A stretch of 64,000 nt of DNA from Lentimonas sp. CC4. GTDB taxonomy: Bacteria; Verrucomicrobiota; Verrucomicrobiia; Opitutales; Coraliomargaritaceae. Below, piece by piece: positions 26,786 to 34,683 of this stretch (within the stretch, counting starts at the first letter, position 1; each line of letters opens with the position of its first letter). The notes beneath the pieces were generated by a model that was given only the letters and a program-made list of their open reading frames with translations, searched no databases and was not told the DNA's origin. A program made the translations under genes and the position numbers. The stretch spans positions 434,001 through 498,000 of the forward strand of contig NZ_CACVBO010000002.1 of assembly GCF_902728235.1 (NCBI RefSeq), given 5' to 3'.

Positions 26786-26934
26786 AGTCCCATGTGGTTG
26801 TGATTCTGGCCGACGACTTGGTTGCAAAAAGTCAGCCCTCCGATGCTACTGATGCATGGTGAAAACGATACCGATCGTCATTGTGCAATGCCCTTCGTGG
26901 CGACAAATATGCATCTTTTAATACAAAAAACTGA
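26786..26934 (+). pseudogene. Fused relic: sulfatase start plus hydrolase end
   Basis: One frame reads KSHVVVILADDL, the N-terminal beta strand and metal motif of a sulfatase, and runs directly into VSPPMLLMHGENDTDRHC..MPFVATNMHL, which looks like the C-terminal His/Asp region of an alpha/beta hydrolase. There is no signal peptide and neither domain is complete. It is best read as the scar of a deletion that joined two former genes. Confidence 0.55.
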
Positions 26935-26942
26935 ATGTTCGT

Positions 26943-27602
26943 TTACGTATCAAGTATGCCACTGCGGTAAGCTTTCGAAATCGCGGCGGGTGCGTTTTGC
27001 ACTTGGAGCTTTTCGTAGATGTGGCGGATGTGATTACCCACGGTGTGGGCGCTGATATCTAACTCGTTCGCGATTTCTTTTTTGACGAGGCCCTCCCCGA
27101 GCAGTGTGAGCACCTCAATCTCTCGGTCGGAAAGGTTAACTGTATCCTCTTTGCCTCGGTGCTTTTTATGGAAGTTCTGGAGTATGAACTTTGCGATGTT
27201 TGAGTCGAGTGGGGCGCCCCCTCTGGAGACGAGTCGTATCGCGTCAGTGATCTCAGTCCTTGTGGATGATTTGAGTAAGTATCCAGTGGCTCCAGCTCCA
27301 ATCGCGGCGACGACATCCGCTTCTGCATCCGATTGTGTGAGCATGACAATCTCGACCTCAGGCATATACTGTTTGAGCCATGGGATCGTTTCGATACCGC
27401 TGAGTCCAGGTAGGTTGAGGTCTAGTAATACTAAATCAGGTGCCTTAAATGTCTTGTCGTATTGGATGCAATGGAGCGCTTGCTCCGCGGTGCCGAATTG
27501 ATAGCTGAGCTCAATCTCTTCTGCTTTGTTGATTACCAGCTCAATGCTTTCCCGATATTCGGGGTGGTCTTCGATGAGCATGACTTTGATCGGGGATTGC
27601 AT
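26943..27602 (-). CDS. NarL/FixJ-type response regulator
   Basis: A protein of 219 residues. The receiver domain (about 1-120) has MLIEDH for the acidic pocket, the phospho-acceptor Asp in LLDLNLPGLSG near residue 60, MLTQSDA and the switch Lys in YLLKSS. The LuxR-type helix-turn-helix (about 150-215) has LSDREIEVLTLLGEGL, KEIANELDISAHTVGNHI and HIYEKLQVQN. It is the DNA-binding partner of the histidine kinase gene that lies 33 bp upstream on the same strand. It may act on genes of this locus, but no NarL-type site was identified. Confidence 0.93.
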   Translation of the reverse strand: MQSPIKVMLIEDHPEYRESIELVINKAEEIELSYQFGTAEQALHCIQYDKTFKAPDLVLLDLNLPGLSGIETIPWLKQYMPEVEIVMLTQSDAEADVVAAIGAGATGYLLKSSTRTEITDAIRLVSRGGAPLDSNIAKFILQNFHKKHRGKEDTVNLSDREIEVLTLLGEGLVKKEIANELDISAHTVGNHIRHIYEKLQVQNAPAAISKAYRSGILDT

Positions 27603-27635
27603 AGGGGGGAGTGTATGTTGAGTGACTCTGGAGGG

Positions 27636-29603
27636 CTAGATACGGAGTTTCAAGCAAATGGAGGTCCCTTCGCTATCTTTACTCGCTACGGTTAATTGCG
27701 CTTTTAGCAGTTCTGCGCGTCGCTGCAGTGACTTGGGCGCGGTGCGGCTCGCTTGTGCGGGTAGACCGACCCCGTTGTCATGGATCGTGAGCGTCACGTA
27801 TTTAGGATCGGCGTTTAAGTGGGTTTCGACCGCGGTCGCGCCTGAATGACGGCAGATATTGACCAGGCTTTCTTTGTAAAAGAGAAAGAGGTCGACGCGT
27901 TGACGGGGTTTAAGCTTCTCCAAGTAGGCTTCACCTTCGATTGTGATGCTGTGCGCGAGGTTAGTGGTAATACGCTCTGCGGAGCGCTTCATGTCTTCTA
28001 CCAGTCCGATGTAGAGGCTCTTGGCTTCGAGCATGTTGGTGCAGTGGCGCACTGCGGTGCCCGTGCGCTCTGTTAGGTCGCGGATGCGTTGGCTTAGGGT
28101 CTGCCATTCCTCTGCGCTGTCGGCATCCTTGGCGAGATCGCTGATCAGTCCGATCGAGTGGAGGTTGGCACCGAGCTCGTCATGTAGGTCGGCGGCGAAG
28201 CGTTGTTTGAGTTGTGCGACATGGCGCATGCGGACGATGCGATCGATGAGTATCACGAGCAATACGACGACTATCAATACTCCAGCGACCCAATACATGA
28301 TTCGTAGATATGTTTTTTGCTTAGAATATCGAAGCTGCAACTCCGCTGCGATTGCTGGGCGGGCTTGCTCTAGGTCATGGCGAAGCGCCAATTGATTGAG
28401 CCATTTTTTTAACGGTAGAATATCGCCGAAGTGATCTCTGCCATCGGTGAGCCCTGTAAGGCTGCCTTGTGAGGTCTTGTTGCTTCTATTTTCTACTATA
28501 GGTTTACCTTGAGCGATATTTGATTCATTATGTATGATCTCAATTTCAGCCAAGCCGAAGCAGCTCATGACCTTTTTAGCTTCGGGTGCTTGATACCCTT
28601 CGATTGCGGTAATTCGAATATAACGATACTTGGCTTCAGGGAATCGCAGCATGAGTATCGAGCCTGTTTGATAGAGAGAGTCTCTTTCGAAGGTCAAGAG
28701 TGTTTTTTGATCCGAAAAATCTGCTTGATTGGCCCCTGTGACTTCGAGCTTCTTTGGCATCCCGTAATCCGCATGATGGATGCGTGGCACATTTTCGAGG
28801 ATATCCACCGCATGCAAATTGACCCCATCCACAGGTTGGGGTTGCTCCAAGTCAATCGTGAAGGAATGTTCTAATTCACTTCGATAGAAAGTGATGAAGG
28901 GTTCTCCCTTTTCCCCTGTCGCAGCGTCCATCAGGTAGGGCACTAATCCATCGACCAATGCTCTTGAGGTGATCGCATGGGAAATGTTAATACCCATTTT
29001 TGAGGACGCCTTGACTCGTTGTTTCAGTGCTACGTTTTTTTCGCCGCTAAAGATCAACACTTCGGCTAACTGAAATGTGTAGTCATCATTCCACACCTGA
29101 GACCTGACGGGTGTCGCTTCGATCCGTATCCATGTCACCTCTATGGGGCTGAGTGAGAGGACGAATGGAGCAATTCGTGGAGTCAATGAAGTGTCGGAGA
29201 CTTCTGCAATCGTCACGCCTGCACTATTCTCATCAGTGCCAGCGATGATCTTGAATTCAGATGGGAAACCATCAGACTGATATCCTTTATCAGAGTCGCG
29301 CCAAATGACAGGCACGAGAATGATTTGATCAATGACGGCCGGTTCTTCGATGAAAATTTGAACCCATTCAGACGGCTTTGGTGCTTTCGTGGGTTGTGAG
29401 ATCCAGCCCACGTTTCCCACGCCGCTTCGGAGCGTTGAGTGCGCTAGGGTATCCAAGGTTGCGTCGATCTCAGTAATCTGTGTTTCCAATTCGCGGATAG
29501 TGAGCGTCTCCAGCGGCAGAGGCTTTTCGGCGATCAGTGTATGCACTGCCATCACTAAAGTGGTGAACCCTAGGAGTATTGTTTTAGAGAGTTTCGGGGG
29601 CAT
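27636..29603 (-). CDS. Sensor histidine kinase with discoidin-like periplasmic domains
   Basis: A protein of 655 residues. The ATG at 29603 begins a signal/anchor segment; the frame is open to 29675 but those residues are not signal-like. The extracytoplasmic region (about 30-430) has two segments resembling F5/8-type (discoidin) galactose-binding folds: SEWVQIFIEEPAVIDQI, a WIRIEATP strand, and later DLEQPQPVDGVNLH with YRYIRITAIEGYQ. A transmembrane helix follows (about 433-455), then a HisKA_3 dimerisation helix ADLHDELGANLHSIG with the His near 473, and a HATPase with DNGVGLP near 609. A sugar-like ligand released from the polysaccharide is a reasonable inferred signal. Divergent from the PEP-CTERM gene at 29795. 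Confidence 0.88.
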   Translation of the reverse strand: MPPKLSKTILLGFTTLVMAVHTLIAEKPLPLETLTIRELETQITEIDATLDTLAHSTLRSGVGNVGWISQPTKAPKPSEWVQIFIEEPAVIDQIILVPVIWRDSDKGYQSDGFPSEFKIIAGTDENSAGVTIAEVSDTSLTPRIAPFVLSLSPIEVTWIRIEATPVRSQVWNDDYTFQLAEVLIFSGEKNVALKQRVKASSKMGINISHAITSRALVDGLVPYLMDAATGEKGEPFITFYRSELEHSFTIDLEQPQPVDGVNLHAVDILENVPRIHHADYGMPKKLEVTGANQADFSDQKTLLTFERDSLYQTGSILMLRFPEAKYRYIRITAIEGYQAPEAKKVMSCFGLAEIEIIHNESNIAQGKPIVENRSNKTSQGSLTGLTDGRDHFGDILPLKKWLNQLALRHDLEQARPAIAAELQLRYSKQKTYLRIMYWVAGVLIVVVLLVILIDRIVRMRHVAQLKQRFAADLHDELGANLHSIGLISDLAKDADSAEEWQTLSQRIRDLTERTGTAVRHCTNMLEAKSLYIGLVEDMKRSAERITTNLAHSITIEGEAYLEKLKPRQRVDLFLFYKESLVNICRHSGATAVETHLNADPKYVTLTIHDNGVGLPAQASRTAPKSLQRRAELLKAQLTVASKDSEGTSICLKLRI

Positions 29604-29707
29604 TGAGTTCTTAGGTCGAAATAGTTCGAGGAGGCTGTCGAGTTCGATTCCGATCCTAAAAATGTGCTGCGTCAACTATTCTCGTTTTTTTATAAAACCA
29701 TCCGTCA

Positions 29708-29752
29708 TGACATAAACGCGTCATGGGCAGCTAGCGATGACCTTGGTATTCT
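29708..29752 (+). promoter_or_regulatory. Operator TGACA-N6-CGTCA and -10 box
   Basis: Half sites at 29708-29723; -10 TATTCT at 29747-29752 preceded by GG. Spacing 31.5 bp. It lies between the divergent kinase gene and the PEP-CTERM gene at 29795 and could affect both. Confidence 0.65.
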
Positions 29753-29794
29753 AAAGGCCTTACTCCTAAAAATCATTAATACCTACAATTACAT

Positions 29795-30475
29795 ATGAAG
29801 AATACAAAACTACTCCTTAGCTCCTTAGTTGCGTGTGCCGCCTTTTCTAGTGCGAATGCAGCTACAATCACATGGGAAGACTACGACATTACCAGTAATG
29901 TATCCGAAGTCTTGACAACGGGCACCATAGTTGAGGCCGTTAACTTAACATCAACCCCGCAGGTTGGCACAAATCCAACTCTTACGTTTGCTGGCACGAC
30001 GTTTACCTCGATCGGCACTATTCTTAACAATAGTTATAATACTGATGTATGGGCGCCCGCCGTCACTGGTGGCACTGCAGCGGAGAATGCAGATTACCAA
30101 TCATTTTTGGACTATGTCGATTTTTCGCTTAATCAAGGAAGCGGTTCTGCTTTCACCATCGATACGTTCACCGGTTTGACGATTGGTCAAGACTACGTCT
30201 TTCAGGCGTGGTATGCAATGGCGGACACTGAAACTCGCACAATGACATTGATAGGTGACGCTGCGAGCACGGATAGCAATATTCTCCAAGCTGGAGAATA
30301 TGCGATCGGCACATTTACGGCCGATGCTGTGACGCAAGATTTGATCATACAGTCCAGCCAGTCGGGGATTCGCTTTACAGGTTACCAGCTACGTGCTGTT
30401 CCTGAGCCGAGTGCTTACGCATTGATTGCGGGTTGCTTTGGTATGGCGTTTGTAGCATCGCGTCGCCGAATTTAG
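29795..30475 (+). CDS. PEP-CTERM sorting domain protein
   Basis: A protein of 226 residues with a signal peptide (MKNTKLLLSSLVACAAFSS) nearly identical to that of the gene at 30704. The mature part is Thr/Asn/Gly-rich, with a beta-type fold suggested by FTGLTIGQDYVFQAWYA and DLIIQSSQSGIRFTGYQL. The C-terminus has VPEPSAYALIAG, a hydrophobic stretch and SRRRI. No catalytic motif. Monocistronic, with its own TGACA-type operator and a terminator at 30523. Confidence 0.87.
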   Translation: MKNTKLLLSSLVACAAFSSANAATITWEDYDITSNVSEVLTTGTIVEAVNLTSTPQVGTNPTLTFAGTTFTSIGTILNNSYNTDVWAPAVTGGTAAENADYQSFLDYVDFSLNQGSGSAFTIDTFTGLTIGQDYVFQAWYAMADTETRTMTLIGDAASTDSNILQAGEYAIGTFTADAVTQDLIIQSSQSGIRFTGYQLRAVPEPSAYALIAGCFGMAFVASRRRI

Positions 30476-30522
30476 GGGGATCGTCGTAGCCTCTCGAGGG
30501 CGCGGCTTTTCATCATAGGGTT

Positions 30523-30562
30523 AATGCCCAGGCGAACTGAGAGGTCGTCTGGGCATTTTTTC
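30523..30562 (+). terminator. Rho-independent terminator
   Basis: AATGCCCAG pairs with CTGGGCATT, and inner CGA with TCG, followed by T6; 47 bp after the PEP-CTERM stop. Confidence 0.85.
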
Positions 30563-30619
30563 TGATAGGCTATGTGTTTATGGCAGTTCCTTGCTCCGTT
30601 TTTATAAAACTATCAGTGA

Positions 30620-30636
30620 TGACACAATGCATGTCA
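30620..30636 (+). promoter_or_regulatory. Operator-like TGACA-N7-TGTCA
   Basis: Perfect half sites but with a 7-bp spacer, one longer than in the other sites. No good -10 box is seen at the usual distance. The flanks match those of the site at 29708, so it is probably a diverged duplicate. Confidence 0.5.
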
Positions 30637-30703
30637 TAGGTAGCTATGGTCATGGTCGACTCAGCGTCTTACTCCTAATGGTCATTAATATCTACGATTA
30701 CGT

Positions 30704-31462
30704 ATGAAGAATACAAAACTACTCCTTAGCTCCTTACTTGCATGTGCAGCTCTCACTAGCGCAAATGCGGAGATTGTCGCTGACATCGGTGGCGACTATA
30801 TCGACGCTTCGACCCTGCCTGCCGGATGGTCATACCTCTACTCCAATGCTGCTACAGGAGGCACTGAGGTGGAGCTGACGGCAAATACCCTTGTCGGAAA
30901 TGCTGGTAACCTTGGTTTTGAAGGGGACTCGACACAGAATACCCCTGCGATTCTAGGTGCAATAACGGCGGTAGATGGAGAATTGGAGGTTTTTACTGAT
31001 GGTTTCGAAGGGCATGCAGCAGTGGTTGGCACAGATTTGGTGCTACACCCGGGTAATACCGCTCCTACGTCGTTTGTCATCGCTCGCTATACGTTCAGCG
31101 CGGCAGATATGTTGTATGGCACAACCGCTGACATTTCGGGTGCCTTTAGGGATCTTGGGGGGGGCACCACTGGCGTCGCTGAGCTTTCTATTATTGCGAG
31201 CGTGTATCACAACTCAACCGTGCTTTTTTCAGCAACAGGCTCGGCGGGACGTTTGTTTCAAGCAGACGGAACTTTCAATATCGGCGATGTGACAGTCGCG
31301 GAAGGGGATTCGATCAGTTTTGTGGTCGATCGTAATGGTCACTATGCTGGTGACGAAACCGCACTATCTGGCAAGGTTTCGATTCCCGAGCCGTCCAGCT
31401 ATGCGTTGCTACTGGGCAGCCTCGGTATGGTGATGGTTTTTGCGCGTCGCCGCCGGGCTTAA
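30704..31462 (+). CDS. PEP-CTERM sorting domain protein
   Basis: A protein of 252 residues. Signal peptide MKNTKLLLSSLLACAALTS; C-terminus IPEPSSYALLLG, a hydrophobic stretch, then RRRRA. The mature domain, with DIGGDYIDASTLPAGW, PASFVIARYTF-like strands and a VAEGDSISFVVDRNGHY end, resembles the C-terminal region of the GH172 protein encoded just downstream (VAEGEHIDFVVNRVENY). It therefore probably carries the same beta-sandwich domain, perhaps glycan binding. Upstream flank and signal peptide are duplicated from the neighbour at 29795; the mature parts are unrelated. Confidence 0.87.
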   Translation: MKNTKLLLSSLLACAALTSANAEIVADIGGDYIDASTLPAGWSYLYSNAATGGTEVELTANTLVGNAGNLGFEGDSTQNTPAILGAITAVDGELEVFTDGFEGHAAVVGTDLVLHPGNTAPTSFVIARYTFSAADMLYGTTADISGAFRDLGGGTTGVAELSIIASVYHNSTVLFSATGSAGRLFQADGTFNIGDVTVAEGDSISFVVDRNGHYAGDETALSGKVSIPEPSSYALLLGSLGMVMVFARRRRA

Positions 31463-31557
31463 CTAGCCCAAACCAAATAATCGTTTAAGTTAAATTCCCG
31501 GCGACCGCAGAATTAGTGCTGCCGTTCAGGGATTTTTTTGCCCCACATCATATTCTA

Positions 31558-34497
31558 ATGTCCCATCGAATGAATTTACGTATTCTGCTCCTCTTGTCCC
31601 AGTTTCTGGTTGTCGGATTTTTGCATGCCGTCGAACCCGTCACGATTGAATCGCTCTTGAATGGAATGGTCGATCGCTCGGAAAGGGCGCGTTTTCCAGA
31701 TCCCTCATTTAAGTTAATTAATTATAGTAGCTATAATCGTGCCTCCGTTAGCCCGGATGAGTATACTGGGTGGTTTACGAATGTTGATCATAGCGGCAAA
31801 TACCTCTATGATGAGGATGTTAATGGCGATGGCACTGATGAGTATGTGTTGTTGGACCATCAGTCGCCGGGTGCAATCGTGCGCTCTTGGATGCCTTGGA
31901 GGTATCAAACCAGAGTCGGTGCCAGTGTGATTATCCGGGTTTATCTGGATGGTTCGGACACTCCGGCGATTGAAGGCGATCAATTTGATTTATTTGATGG
32001 CACTGGAATGGTTCCTTACCCGCTTGCACATCCGTCGCTTCGTTCGGCCGTATCTTTCTTTCCGATTACTTATGCCCAGAGCTGTAAGATTACGGTGAGC
32101 GCCAGTCCTTTCTTTTACATCTTTACCTGTCGTGAATATCCTGAGGACGCAGAGGTCGAGTCCTTTACGATGTCTGACTACGAGGCGTCTGCTTCGTTGA
32201 TCAGCTCTGTGGGCAGTCTCTTATTGGACCCCGCCTCGAATTTGCCCGTGGGGACGAGTTCGTCGCAGACGACAACCATCGCGGCAGGTGCGGAAGCGAC
32301 TTTGACTTTGCCTGCAGGTGGGCGAGCGGTTCATGAGTTTGAAGTGGAGATCGCATCTACCCTGTCTGAAGAGGTTCTCCGCTCACTCATCGTGAAGGCT
32401 GAGTTTGATGGCCTATCGACGATTTGGTGCCCACTGAGTGATTTCTTTGGGACGGGCGTGGGCTTGCATCCTTACGAAGGGTTTTATCGAAGTGTTCAAG
32501 AGGACGGAACTTTCACCTGTCGATGGGTGATGCCTTACCAGGCGGAAGGCAGCATTTCTCTAGAAAATATCTCTGGTGAGGCAGTCGAACTCACGATGTC
32601 AGCGATTACCGACACTTGGATCTGGGATGAGCGCTCGATGTATTTTTTCTCTGCGTGGCGTGCGCAGTATCCGCTGCCGACGAACCCGCGCTCTGATTGG
32701 AACTACGTGACTTTGACGGGTGGGCGTGGCGTCTATGTTGGAGACACTTTGACGCTCTGGAATCCGGTGGCAGCTTGGTGGGGCGAAGGTGACCATAAAA
32801 TATGGGTGGATGGTGAGAGTTTTCCTTCGATGTTTGGGACAGGGACAGAAGATTATTATGGCTACTCTTGGGGAGGGGTCAGCACTGATTTTTATGAACA
32901 CCCCTTTCATGCTCAGGTAGCCTGCAACGTTTACGATAAGCTGAACCGAAAGACGACCAGTGAAAGAGATACCTTTGGGTATAGCGTAGAGACGCGTAGT
33001 CGCGCACTGGATGGCATCGCTTTTAACAGCTCGCTACAACTGGACATGGAAGTGTGGCATGGAACGGATTGTAATATGGACTATGCAGTGGCGTCGCATT
33101 GGTATGCAGAACCCGCGGTCCAGAGTAATCGTATGCCTGATTCGGATTCGGCCGTCCGAATCGTTTGGGATGAAACGGCGGTGGATCCGATTCTGGATGT
33201 CTCACCCACGCAGTTGGATTTCGATTATGTTACGGTGGGAAGTTCGGCTAACCTCACTTTGTCGGTGCAGAATCGCGGGGGGGATACCCTGACTGGCACG
33301 GCCAGTGTTTCGGCACCGTTTGTGATTGTTTCGGGCGGGAGTTACTCACTGGCTCTTGAAGAGAGTCAGGACATTGTTGTGAGCTATAGTCCTACTGCTG
33401 TAGAAACTGATAGTGGCACACTCACGCTGACTGGCGGAGACGGAGCAACGATTCCAGTTTCGGGGCGTGGTTATGTCTCTGCTGTGGTGGCGATCGCTGA
33501 CTTGAGGGCTGATTACCAGTCCGCAACCGCTGAGCAAACGACTGCAGATTTCAACGGTGGTGAAGGTCTTTCAGATATGTATGGCGAAGGACGCTGGAAT
33601 TACTTTGAAAGTGATGCCACCGATGCAGATGATTATGCAGATGGCTCGATATTGGAGCTTTTGGAATTTGATTCCACAGTCGGCAATGGGGGGAACAGCG
33701 GCTATCGCGATCCAGAGGACAGCTCTTTTGCTCCCATTGTGGCAGGGGGAAAAGCGTTCAACGACTCAATCACGTTGGAGGCAAACAAGTTGGCAGTTCA
33801 TCCCGGCTCACAAGCCGATGAAGCCAGCGCAGTCATACGCTGGACAGCGGGTGCAGGAGAAACCGGCGAACTACGAATTGACGGAGAGGTCGGGCGCGGG
33901 GCAACGAGCGTCAGCGGTGGGGATGGTCGCGAATTCTACATTTTCAAGACCGATGTGGCCGGCACATCGTCTAGTCTGTTACTAACGGAGATATTTGGTG
34001 AGGTGGATACGACGCCTGTTGCGTTTAGTATCGCGACGACTGTTGCCGAGGGAGAGCACATCGACTTTGTCGTCAATCGGGTAGAGAATTATAATGCAGA
34101 TGAGATCCATCTGGCGGCGACGGTATATTTCGACGACTCGGATGCGGACGGGATGTCTGATGATTGGGAATCTCGTATGGCTGGCGATTTGACGACTCTG
34201 ACGATTGACGGGGACAGCGATAGAGACGGCTCAATCGACCTGAACGAATTTAAGGCAGGCAGCGATCCGCTCGATGCCACTGAGCGATTTGAAATTTTCA
34301 CGATTTCTATTATTCCTCTGGGGCCGAAGCTGACATGGTTCACTGCGGACGAGCACTCCTATACGATTGAGCGCAAAGACTCGCTGAATGAAGACAGTTG
34401 GACGCCCGTTGCGACCAGCCTCACTAAGGGAACTTGGATTGATCTGTCGACTGAGGCTCAACCGGACGCGCGTTTCTACCGTGTCCGCATCGAATGA
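31558..34497 (+). CDS. Secreted GH172 (DUF2961) protein with ASH-like and calcium-type repeats
   Basis: A protein of 979 residues from 31558 (31570 is an equally possible start); signal peptide around NLRILLLLSQFLVVG. Domain 1 (about 20-545) is DUF2961, now GH172: SSYNRAS, VLLDHQSPGAIVRSW, and VDGESFPSMFGTGTEDYYGYSWGG near 420. Known GH172 enzymes act on alpha-fructofuranosides and related linkages; the substrate here is unknown. Then follow an ASH/HYDIN-like beta domain (about 544-640), a beta-sandwich similar to the PEP-CTERM protein just upstream (about 640-855), a DSDADGMSDDWE thrombospondin-3-type calcium motif near 860, and a C-terminal beta domain. These appendages are absent from the GH172 proteins at 39989 and 43337. 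Confidence 0.88.
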   Translation: MSHRMNLRILLLLSQFLVVGFLHAVEPVTIESLLNGMVDRSERARFPDPSFKLINYSSYNRASVSPDEYTGWFTNVDHSGKYLYDEDVNGDGTDEYVLLDHQSPGAIVRSWMPWRYQTRVGASVIIRVYLDGSDTPAIEGDQFDLFDGTGMVPYPLAHPSLRSAVSFFPITYAQSCKITVSASPFFYIFTCREYPEDAEVESFTMSDYEASASLISSVGSLLLDPASNLPVGTSSSQTTTIAAGAEATLTLPAGGRAVHEFEVEIASTLSEEVLRSLIVKAEFDGLSTIWCPLSDFFGTGVGLHPYEGFYRSVQEDGTFTCRWVMPYQAEGSISLENISGEAVELTMSAITDTWIWDERSMYFFSAWRAQYPLPTNPRSDWNYVTLTGGRGVYVGDTLTLWNPVAAWWGEGDHKIWVDGESFPSMFGTGTEDYYGYSWGGVSTDFYEHPFHAQVACNVYDKLNRKTTSERDTFGYSVETRSRALDGIAFNSSLQLDMEVWHGTDCNMDYAVASHWYAEPAVQSNRMPDSDSAVRIVWDETAVDPILDVSPTQLDFDYVTVGSSANLTLSVQNRGGDTLTGTASVSAPFVIVSGGSYSLALEESQDIVVSYSPTAVETDSGTLTLTGGDGATIPVSGRGYVSAVVAIADLRADYQSATAEQTTADFNGGEGLSDMYGEGRWNYFESDATDADDYADGSILELLEFDSTVGNGGNSGYRDPEDSSFAPIVAGGKAFNDSITLEANKLAVHPGSQADEASAVIRWTAGAGETGELRIDGEVGRGATSVSGGDGREFYIFKTDVAGTSSSLLLTEIFGEVDTTPVAFSIATTVAEGEHIDFVVNRVENYNADEIHLAATVYFDDSDADGMSDDWESRMAGDLTTLTIDGDSDRDGSIDLNEFKAGSDPLDATERFEIFTISIIPLGPKLTWFTADEHSYTIERKDSLNEDSWTPVATSLTKGTWIDLSTEAQPDARFYRVRIE

Positions 34498-34514
34498 GTT
34501 AAATCGCTATGCGA

Positions 34515-34558
34515 TGACACAAACGTGTCATATGAAATGCCGCGAATTCCGGTATAGT
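34515..34558 (+). promoter_or_regulatory. Operator TGACA-N6-TGTCA and -10 box
   Basis: Perfect half sites at 34515-34530, extended to ATGACAC / GTGTCAT; -10 TATAGT at 34553-34558 after GG. Spacing 30.5 bp. Precedes the giant beta-helix gene. Confidence 0.75.
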
Positions 34559-34584
34559 GTTTATTGTATGTTTCTGCAGCCCCT

Positions 34585-34631
34585 GTTTCATCGAAACATA
34601 TCTAGGGAATATTATCTCGAATAATACCCTA
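34585..34631 (+). other. Two small hairpins in an untranslated leader
   Basis: GTTTC-ATC-GAAAC at 34585-34597 and TAGGG..TATTAT / ATAATA..CCCTA at 34603-34631 lie in the roughly 120-nt leader of the beta-helix gene. They may influence mRNA stability or translation; not a recognisable riboswitch. Confidence 0.35.
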
Positions 34632-34683
34632 TTTCAAACCGTGAAAACGGTATCATTGCCCCTCAACCCCAATACCCCAGTCC

